From: Crambe crambe
Lineage: Eukaryota; Porifera; Demospongiae; Poecilosclerida; Crambeidae
DNA: 64,000 nt
Reading direction: 5' to 3'
Assembly: GCA_963924555.1 (NCBI GenBank)
Contig: OZ004585.1
Span: forward strand, 6,523,488 to 6,587,487
In this document: in pieces, positions 56,255 to 64,000 of the stretch
Layout of the letters: every line of letters begins with the position of its first letter
How positions within the stretch are numbered: the first letter of the stretch is position 1
Made by a program: the position numbers and the translations under genes
Notes under the pieces: generated by a model
What the model was told of the DNA's origin: nothing
Databases searched by the model: none
Seen by the model: only the letters and a program-made list of their open reading frames with translations

Positions 56255-56570
56255 TATTCCTATAAGGGAAAAAACATTTCTGTTGAAATGAAAAAAAAAA
56301 TGTAGGGATGACCATTGCTCGAAAAAGTAAGGAAACAAGGGTAGGGATGAAGGATGGAAATGGGATCAATCTTTGTTCTGTATATCCAGCTACATACGTA
56401 TACACACGCTACCTGACGTATATGTAGGGATTGTTGGCTGGATATACAGAACAAAGATTGATCCCATTTCTATCCTTCATCCCTACTCTCTTTTTCGAGC
56501 AATGGTCATCCCTACATATTTTTTTTCCATTTCAACAGAAATGTTTTTCCCTTACTTGTTCCTGGTCTTT
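56255..56570. repeat. Foldback MITE (AAGGGAAAAA-CATTTC family)
   Basis: The hairpin has TGTAGGGATGACCATTGCTC at the left and its complement at the right, ending CCCTTACTTGTTCC. Central part GGATTGTTGGCTGGATATAC. Same family as 59514-63100 and 22262-22420. Confidence 0.8.
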
Positions 56571-56639
56571 TTTCTCTCTTTATGGTTTTATATATGTACA
56601 CTTCATTCTTCTATGTGTACTATGCAGGAACAGAATTTT

Positions 56640-58025
56640 CTTGAAATGTACAGTGCTACAAACTTGGAGAGTAGATTTTTTAATTTTTGGTCCTTTTTTG
56701 TATTTTTGCTTATTTTTCTTGAACTACAGGTTCTGGAAGACCGAAACTTGGTACAGATGTACAGACACCCTTCTACATCATATATATGGAATAAAATGTC
56801 ATTGAAAGTGAAACTGTCCTTTTATTTTTCACTGTATTGTGTGCATACTTTTAGGTCCGTAGTATAAAAAGTGTTTAGAACAGAATTTCCACATTTTTTA
56901 TAGTTAAGGTTTATTATCCACTGAGAACCTTCCATTTGGACCAAAGTGTAAGGTCAACCACTATCCAGAACCATGGTACCAGGTAAGTTCCCACAAACTG
57001 CCACAAAGGTAAGAATTTTGCCCTTTTTTCAGAAAAACCGAACTGTTTAGGCCTAGTAGTTAAGGTCTCTTATTGATATATGCTATGCATCTACAACCCA
57101 GCTTACTTGGTACCAGGTTTGGACTCTTAATCATCACTAGTTCTTGAGATCGTCTAAGTTTTATACCAGGTGGTACAGCCAAAAAATCGATGCAGTCAGA
57201 TATCTCTACGTCACCAGGTAAAAATATGCGCAGTGATTACATCACAAGAGCGCGATTTACCGCCAGTTGCCCGCGCTTGGATATTTTCTCCAGCCTTGGC
57301 AGTACAGCTTCTCTTGTATTGTAGCATCAAAAATGTTGGTAGAGTCTGAGATAACAACCTTACAACCTCTCTTCTTCCATACCAGTTATTCAAACCGAGT
57401 TTTGAGTGCCAGGTGTGCCTTGGTTTGAAGGTCAAGGGGTGTGCTGCAAACTGATGACGTAGAAAAATTTAACCGCAAATGCTGTTTTGGCTAGACCGCC
57501 CGGTATAAAACTTAGACGATCTCAAGAACTAGTGATGATTAAGAGTCCAAACCTGGTACCAAGTAAGCTGGGTTGTAGATGCATAGCATATCTCAATAAG
57601 AGACCTTAACTACAATATTTAGGGGAGTTATGGCCTAAGCAGTTCGGTTTTTCTGAAAAAAAGGGCAAAATTCTTACCTTTGTGGCAGTTTGTGGGAACT
57701 TACCTGGTACCATGGTTCTGGATAGTGGTTGACCTTAAACTTTGGTCCAAATGGAAGGTTCTCAGTGGATAATAGACCTTAACTATAACAAATGTGGAAA
57801 TCCTGTTCTAAACACTTTTTGTACTACGGACCTAAAAGTATGCACACAATACAGTGAAAAATAAAAGGACATTTTCACTTTCAATGACATTTTATTCCAT
57901 ATATATGATGTAGAAGGGTGTCTGTACATCTGTACCAAGTTTCGGTCCTCCAGAACCTGTAGTTCAAGAAAAAACACAAAAAAGGACCAAAAATTTAAAA
58001 AATCTACTCTCTAAGTTTGGAGCAC
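56640..58025. repeat. 1.4-kb hairpin with about 530-bp arms
   Basis: Arms 56640-57170 and 57498-58025 are complementary over almost their entire length, around a 327-base spacer. CTGGAAGACCGAAACTTGGT pairs with ACCAAGTTTCGGTCCTCCAG and AGATCGTCTAAGTTTTATAC pairs with GTATAAAACTTAGACGATCT. The open frames in it are mirrored and show no domain. This is the longest inverted repeat in the window. Confidence 0.85.
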
Positions 58026-58059
58026 TGTATAGTACTCCAACAGCATAGCATCAGCGAGT

Positions 58060-59345
58060 TAGGATGCAGATGGATCTGAAATAGAGTCAGTCTACCGGTA
58101 GATGGATTGATGAATCTATAATCCCTGAGTTGATAGTTTCCATAGTGTCACGAGGATTGACGAGTACAAAAGATCATAGCTGGTAGAATTTGGAGTGGAT
58201 TTATCCAGAAATCATATAGCTGTAGTTTGAGTGGTTCGAGAGATATGGTTGTCTAAGAAGAGAAGAAGAAGAATCCAGCGATTTACCTGCTTATTTCTGA
58301 AACGGTAAGGTCCCTGGTCCTAAAACTTGGTCTGCACTTTATAGTAGGCTCTAGTAGGCTGGATAATCATTCATAAAGTGGGGGAACTAGAATTTCACTT
58401 TTGTATTAGTCTATAGGCAGCGCGCACAGCCGTCTGCATCATCCCTACATAGAGAGAGCTACTGCTCTCTCTGATTACTCCTAGCCCTCCTAATTTCAGT
58501 AACCACACCTATATCCTACTTCACTCTTCACTCCCCCTTCAGCAACAAGTGAGTCAAGTAACCCCTTACCCGTACCCATCACCAAACTCAAGAACAACAG
58601 CAATATAAACTACTATTCTTAGGTCTCCTAATTTCAATAATCATACCCATTTAGGATAGATTTCGCTCACGATTAGACCTACTGGAACAGAAAGGCACAC
58701 AACAAACATGCATCATTTTTCTCTCTAAATGACGCCCCTGACCCTTCGACCGTAATCAGAGAGTGCGGTAGCACTCTCTATGTAGGGATGACTTGGACGG
58801 CCGCGCGTGCCGCCTATAGACTAATACAAAAGTGAAATTCTAGTTCCCCCACTTAGACCTAACAAAAGCTACTGTGAATGATTATCCAGCCTACTAGAGC
58901 CTACTACAATGTGCAGACCAAGTTTCAGGACCAGGGAGCTTACTGTTTCAGAAATACGGCAAGCAGGTAAATCGCTGGATTCTTCTTCTCTATTATTATT
59001 ATTATTATTATTATTATCATTATTATTCTTAGACAACCATATCTCTCGAACCACTCAAGCTACAGCTATGATTTCTGGATAAATCCACTCCAAATTCTAC
59101 CAACTACGATCTTTTCTACTCGTTGATCCTCGAAAGAGTCGATGAAAAAGGAGACACTACGGAGCACAGCACTCGACTAATTCAATTAGGAAGCCATCTT
59201 TTCTATAATACGCATGCGCAATTATAATATTACTCAGTTGTCTCTAGCTAGCTAGCTAGCTCTAGATAATGATGATAGACTAGTCTACTGTATCGACTCG
59301 GGGATTTAGATTCACGACGGTAGACTCTATTTCAGCATCTTCCTT
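58060..59345. repeat. Outward-facing pair of the 21772-24205 transposon arms
   Basis: 58060-58478 and 58758-59345 are inverted copies of the arms of the element at 21772-24205, each with the terminal hairpin at the inner side. Between them lies a fragment of the 9331-9979 hairpin family. An ATT trinucleotide run is at 58986-59020. Confidence 0.65.
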
Positions 59346-60069
59346 CGACCTCCAAGTATAGCTCAACAATAACACAACACCTTGACTCGTTGATAATGAT
59401 TGGGCTGGTATGCTGGAGAACTATTGGAGAACTATTCTTCTTTCATCTGTCCCTGCATAGAAGAATGAACTCTATACATAGCTAAAACCATAAAAGAGAG
59501 GAAAAAAGACCAGGAACAAGTAATAGTCAGGTTGCTTAGAGGCAAATTTTCATGAAATTGTTACGAAGCGGACAAAAGCGCCAAAATTTGTCAGCAGCTT
59601 GCTTTCATCATACTAATCAATATTAGCCTAGGAGCCCTCATGAATTCACGCCCCAGAACAAAATGGCCGCCATTTAATTGACGCAATACTATTTTTGTGG
59701 GCTTATTATCATCAAATAGTATATAAATACCTATTTTTCTACACATGAGGTAAAAGTGGTGCATTAGCATTATAATTATTCTTGGATGTTCAAAATTTTT
59801 CGCCGCACAACAAAATGGCCGCTATTTATCCTTCAAAATTACTATTTTGTGGCTTATTAATGTGTGTGTTTTTTTTTTCGCTGCTGCATGAGTGCACAAG
59901 TGATATTAGCATTCATTTGTTAATCATTAGCTAATAGAACTACCTCTTCAGCTTTTGAATGCAAGGTCTCGGATAGTGCTGTAATTGTACTTTTTCTGCA
60001 TCAAGTACATGCATGTGGATTTGATGAGTATGCGGATTCCTTGCCTGATCGAACAAACAGAGGTCTACC

Positions 60070-62330
60070 TTGCTCAAAACAATTTCTTTAATAAGGTATG
60101 CACTGAATAGAATTCTAAATCCCATGTGCTCAGTAAATAGAAGTTTTTCTTCTTGTGGATTGTGGCTTTTTGAAAGTGAATTTTTCGCTCATGAGATCCA
60201 ATCGTTCCCACCATCTCTCTCGGAGCTGGGTAAGCTCAATTTGCCAAGTGCTAAGTCTGAATTACTGCAATGTATTGAGCGATCTGTAGAGAATGAGCCA
60301 CCTGCTATGTTTGACTGCATGGTGCTTGATGGTCCTGTTATCGTCCACAGCTTGCCAACCTCTGGGGTTACTACTTTCAATAAGTGAAAGGAAAAAATTT
60401 ATGCTAAATAAAAAGGCCATGTAGGGTTAGCCTGTACTTTTACCTATAGCTAGCAGTTTCTGTGAACAAACATCAAAATTATGCTGCCTTCTACATCACT
60501 GCCTCCCACCAAGCTGCTTTATTGTTCATGTCAGTGTAAAGTTCTGCTTGGTTTAGGCAGTGATGTAGGGATTATTATTGAAGGCAGCATAATTTGATGT
60601 TTGTTCACAGAAACTGCTATAGGTAAAAGTACAGACTAACCCTACATGGCCTTTTTAAATATTTTCCCTTTCACTTGTTTGTTTACTTTTTATATGACCT
60701 TTTCTCAATTCATTTTTATTTAGAGTGGCTAGCTAGCTAGGTACTGGTTGGCACACGCATACATGCATGTGATCATGACAGACGCTCGTGTGTCATAAAT
60801 GACGTCATTAATTTCAAAATGGCTGACATAGTATCATTTGTAATGAAAAGTCGTTCGATATGACTGATTATTTTAGAGGAAAACTGTGTGAATAACGATG
60901 GTAAAAGCACATTGTGTGATTATAACTGCACAAGTTGATATGAATTTGATTGTCGTATGTGAAAGGATCATGGAGTTACAGCCATCAAAGAAAATCTGAT
61001 GATGATGATGATGATGATGATGAACGAATCATAAAAATTTTAGATTTAGACGGCAGCTGGTGCTGATTGTTGACGCTGTTCTGGAGGAGTTTGAGCGGAC
61101 ATAGCTGCATTGTTTTCTAGATGTAAGAAGTTTAGTTGAGCCTGTAGCAAGAATAGATACAGAGAGTCCAGTTTGTATTGTTCATGCCCATTCCTTACTA
61201 ACCCTACATAGAGAGTGCTACCACACTCTCTGATGAGTATGCAGATAAGGTGTTCATGCCTTACTTAATGAAGCAGCTAGGGAATACTACATGATTGGGG
61301 ATACATACATTGTAGACAGTTTAAAGGAGTCCACCAGGAACAAGAGGGGAAGGGTGTGTGAAGAAAAGTGTCTGGCTCAACTACGCTCCCTGGTAACTGG
61401 AAGGATTCCTTCATGACTCGAAGAATACTGTTTACCTTTTTTACAGTCAAGGTTGCTGAATACGCTTTTCCACCAAGCAAGTTTCTGTATATCACATCGG
61501 GGAAGTCTGTTGTGTGCATAGGCTCAAGCAATCCAATGCTAGATTGCAACCATGAAGAAGCTGATACCAGGGTCATTGTACACAGTAGACACTGATGTGG
61601 TAACAATCCTTATTGGCGCATTCTATGACCTTACTGCAATTCAACCTCAAGCAGACATCTGCATGGGTTGCCTTTGGGATGGGGAAGAACTACTGCTTCT
61701 ATTCCATAAACATCGTCTGTTCCACCCTAGGAGAGCCAAGATCCCAAAGTCTACCAGTGTTTCATGCATTGACTGACTGTGACACTGCTTCAGCCTTTAA
61801 GGGAAAGAAGACTGCTTGGCAAGCTTGGCAGATCTATGAAGCTGTCACAGACACATTCGTACACCTTGCCAGTCATGCTTTTGAGCATCTGAGTGTAGAA
61901 TGTCTTCATTTTCAGAGAATTGATAGGCTAACTGTCATTATATATGCAGTCCTTTGAGCTCAGTCAATCAAGCGAGAGAAGAACTTTTCTGTCGAGAGAG
62001 TAGATCAATTGACAGAATACCACCCACACAAGATGCACTACTTCAGCACACTCGTACTCAGCATGCACTGTCCAAGCTGGAATCTGGACCACCTGCATGC
62101 AAACACAGCCAGTTATTTCTTCACCACATGAATTCTCGTAGACCAAGGAGTCAACATCAGGGCCTTGGATCCCAGTGTGGATTACAATCACAGAAGTTTC
62201 CAGAGCATGCAGCGAACTCGTAAAATGTTCATGCAAAGGAGATTATACCAGATGCAAATGTGCTAAAGCTAATCTTCAATGCTCATCACTTTGCCAATGC
62301 AAATGTAATGACTCTGTTTACACTAAACTA
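60070..62330 (+). pseudogene. Broken transposon ORF of the HAL-x-x-CDT / Cys-rich-tail family
   Basis: Pieces of one long protein are found in order but in shifting frames: LFESEFFAHEIQSFPPSLSE and MVLDGPVIVHSLPTSGVTTF (before 60384), EYADKVFMPYL and DSLKES (61233-61340), NHEEADTRVIVH (61550), ICMGCLWDGE then SLPVFHALTDCDTASAFKGK (61760), KTAWQAWQIYEAVTDTF (61808), SRACSELVKCSC and a Cys-rich tail (62180-62310). Proteins with HALTGCDT and this tail recur in invertebrate genomes as transposon-linked genes of unknown biochemistry. It is interrupted by the insertion at 60384-61232 and by stops and frameshifts. Confidence 0.65.
60384..61232. mobile_element. Composite element nested inside the transposon ORF
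   Basis: It begins with a hairpin of about 300 bp (AGTGAAAGGAAAAAATTTAT at 60384, complement ending CCCTTTCACTT near 60686) and continues through CAAAATGGCTGACATAGTAT to a terminal hairpin ending ACACTCTCTGAT. It splits one coding frame, which resumes directly after (GAGTATGCAGATAAGG). A GAT trinucleotide run is at 61000-61022. Second copy at 52570-53130. Confidence 0.7.
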
Positions 62331-62771
62331 ATTTTGCATCAGTTATTTTTTCTCGCGCAGCCATTTGTTCTTAACCATAAGTGCTAAATTATTGTTGAAG
62401 TTAGCTCCTAGCCTAGTAAGGGATCTTCATGTAAAAGTGACTGCAATAGCCTACTATAATCTTCACTTTGTATGCAATTTGCAGTGATTTATCTTATAAT
62501 TGCCGAATATGGCGGCCATTTTGTTATTCTGCGAGTGCGCTAGGAATATTTTCCACTTTGTAACTGCTATTGTGAATAATAATGCAATTTTCAGTCATTT
62601 ATCACAAGATAATTGCTGAATATGGCGGCCATTTTATTATTCTGCGAGTACGCTAAGAATTTGTCGGGGGCTCCTAGGCTAATATTGTTTAGTATCACAA
62701 AATGAACTCTTGTGCAAAAAATGGCACTTTTGTCCGCCCGGTAACGATTATTTCACTAAGCAACCTGACTA

Positions 62772-63100
62772 TAAGGGAAAAAGCATTTCGTGAAATGAAA
62801 AAAGATGTAGGGATGACCACTGCTCAAAAAAGTAAGGAAACAAGGGTAGGTATGAAGGATGGAAGGATGGAAATGGGATCAGTCTTTGTTCTACATATCC
62901 AGCCAACAATCCTACATATACGCACTATATGAAGCTACCTGACGTATATGTAGGGATTGTTGGCTGGATATACAGAACAAAGACTGATCCCATTTCCATC
63001 CTTCCATCCTTCATACCTACCCTTGTTTCCTTACTTTTTCGAGCAGTGGTCATCCCTACATCTTTTTTCATTTCATGAAATGCTTTTTCCCTTACTTGTT
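62772..63100. repeat. Right portion of the foldback MITE hosting the transposon
   Basis: Hairpin with TGTAGGGATGACCACTGCTC at 62806 and its complement near 63040, closing with CCCTTACTTGT at 63089-63099. The first bases of its left end (AACAAG, 59515-59520) lie on the far side of the transposon 59524-62771. Confidence 0.75.
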
Positions 63101-63109
63101 CTAATTACG

Positions 63110-63510
63110 CAAAATTGAAAAATGGATAAGTGCTATTATCAAGTCCTTCAATATGGATGTCGAAGTCCTCAGATCCATCAGTAGCAACAGATATGCCACA
63201 CTTACTTTCTAAATAGTCTGACTGTTATCTCTGTTCCATGACAACGCTTCCCAGGCTTGCCCAACCCACTTAGTTATCAAGACGTGTCTTTCACTAGAAG
63301 ATATTCTTGCTAACTTGTTCCTGCCAGCAGGTTGTACAAGCCTTATCCAACCTTTGGTGTAGTATTTAATGCTCCTTTTAAGAAGAAGGCAGCAGAAGCT
63401 GCAGCTATGAAGCACATGTAAGACAACCTTGAAGCATATATATGTTAATGGCAAGTTCACAGCGAATTCTCTGAGCTTTGTGCAAATCGAGAATAAGGAT
63501 GGACTCTTCA
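63110..63510. pseudogene. Scrambled pogo/Tigger-like transposase fragments
   Basis: The minus strand at 63130-63220 encodes CGISVATDGSEDFDIHIEGL and at 63230-63310 SERHVLITKWVGQAWEAL, both from the C-terminus of pogo-type DDE transposases. The plus strand from about 63310 encodes LPAGCTSLIQPL, then, after a one-base loss, VVFNAPFKKKAAEAAAMKHM and VNGKFTANSLSF, which normally lie N-terminal to those. The two halves therefore face opposite directions: one has been inverted. Confidence 0.6.
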
Positions 63511-64000
63511 GTAACATGAGGCTTCCAACAATTCATAGCCCAATATTTCATAATCTTTTCGTCGCACCATGCAACTAGACAATGACTTGCTTGTCATATT
63601 GCATCCATTCTTGCAAAGTTAGCTATTCACTTTCCCTTACCTCAAATAATTTTTATCCATCTGCCAATATATATTTAATTATACAGTACATTGACGTTTA
63701 TCCAATCCTGAAGTTCAAGCACGGACCTAAACAGTTGAAGCATTGGTAGTGTCATAAGTTTGACCTTCGGCAAAAGAAAATGGGAGGGGGTACTGTTTGA
63801 CCAACTGTATCAAGCAAGTGAGTCAAGCACTTGTAAACTACTACCTGTGGCTGTTTAGGTTGTTTTCTCCCATTGCAGATATTTAACAGTCCTTAAGGGG
63901 GCTCCGACATGACTACGTGCATGCGCAACTAAGTATAAGCACTAATAACGAATCATTATTGTGGAAAACGAGCTGAAAAACCACAAGAAGGTTAGGAATG
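63511..64000. other. Nothing recognised
   Basis: AT-rich sequence without an exon, hairpin or repeat that I can support. Confidence 0.4.

Larger units (their letters stand above)
59524..62771 (+). mobile_element. DNA transposon with TAGTCAGGTTGCTTAG ends and TAA duplication
   Basis: The left end TAGTCAGGTTGCTTAG and the right end CTAAGCAACCTGACTA are exact 16-bp inverted repeats. TAA precedes (59521-59523) and follows (62772-62774). Subterminal similarity continues (GCGGACAAAAG, ATTAGCCTAGGAGC, GGCGGCCATTTT at both ends). TAA target sites suggest a PIF/Harbinger-like integration, but the encoded protein is of another, uncharacterised type. Removing it rejoins a foldback MITE arm (AACAAGTAAGGGAAAAAGC). 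Confidence 0.75.

Noticed and set aside
56373-56867. Hydrophobic open frames of 124-164 residues
   Set aside because: They run through hairpin MITE arms and are AT-rich without splice context or domain.
8574-63060. GTAGGGAT words as telomere-like repeats
   Set aside because: They occur singly at fixed places in hairpin elements, never in tandem arrays.
63439-63500. LDLHKAQ on the minus strand, resembling a transposase DxH motif
   Set aside because: The same bases on the plus strand continue the pogo-like VNGKFTANSLSF segment, which is the better explanation.
1-64000. Search for tRNA or rRNA genes
   Set aside because: Only isolated B-box-like words (GGGTTTCGAACT) were seen, without a complete cloverleaf; these are treated as SINE-like.

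Overview
The window looks like an animal nuclear genome, most likely a demosponge. The genes are split into small exons with GT-AG introns and the DNA is AT-rich and repeat-dense. Coding content is dominated by Death-domain exons, a Roc-COR GTPase, a tyrosine-kinase receptor, an NHL propeller and a 2A peptide, a repertoire known from invertebrate immune-type and signalling genes. The organism assignment is inference; no rRNA or mitochondrial marker is present.

Layout. (1) 0-7.2 kb: dispersed phase-1 exons encoding two Death domains, short linkers and a DGAS repeat. (2) 7.2-15.5 kb: no recognised gene, only stacked foldback and terminal-inverted-repeat elements. (3) 15.6-24.7 kb: a multidomain signalling gene, pseudokinase - Roc - COR - second degenerate Roc-COR-like unit - Death domain - linker cassettes. 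Its Death-to-linker intron is almost entirely a 2.4-kb transposon. (4) 24.7-31 kb: a Ty3/gypsy element with a complete 3' LTR and a deleted 5' half, plus MITEs. (5) 31.3-32.5 kb: a transmembrane exon spliced to an NHL-repeat exon. (6) 34-40.8 kb: a decayed receptor tyrosine kinase with an NHL pseudogene in its ectodomain region. (7) 42.8-48.5 kb: a second multi-exon gene whose first coding exons end in a 2A (DVETNPGP) peptide and splice in frame to a Death-domain exon and repeated linker cassettes; a further Death exon at 55.6 kb is phase-compatible. (8) 49-64 kb: mainly transposons, including a nest three elements deep at 59.5-63.1 kb.

Reading across the genes: every Death exon (64-354, 6633-6902, 21499-21726, 45388-45678, 55585-55875) has phase 1 at both ends, and the linker cassettes form a phase 1-0 / 0-1 pair, so modules can be duplicated or shuffled without breaking frame. 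The exon at 64-354 is a close paralogue of 55585-55875, so the window may run from the middle of one gene copy into the middle of another.

The most unusual signal is mutational. In several paralogous comparisons (hairpin arms, NHL gene versus pseudogene, receptor duplicates, a kinase exon, MITE copies) one copy differs by an extra GCTA placed exactly at a TA, making TAGCTA. The motif is abundant in introns and repeats, and I found none in the 5.5 kb of Roc-COR coding exons. I propose a TA-directed micro-insertion or an excision footprint.
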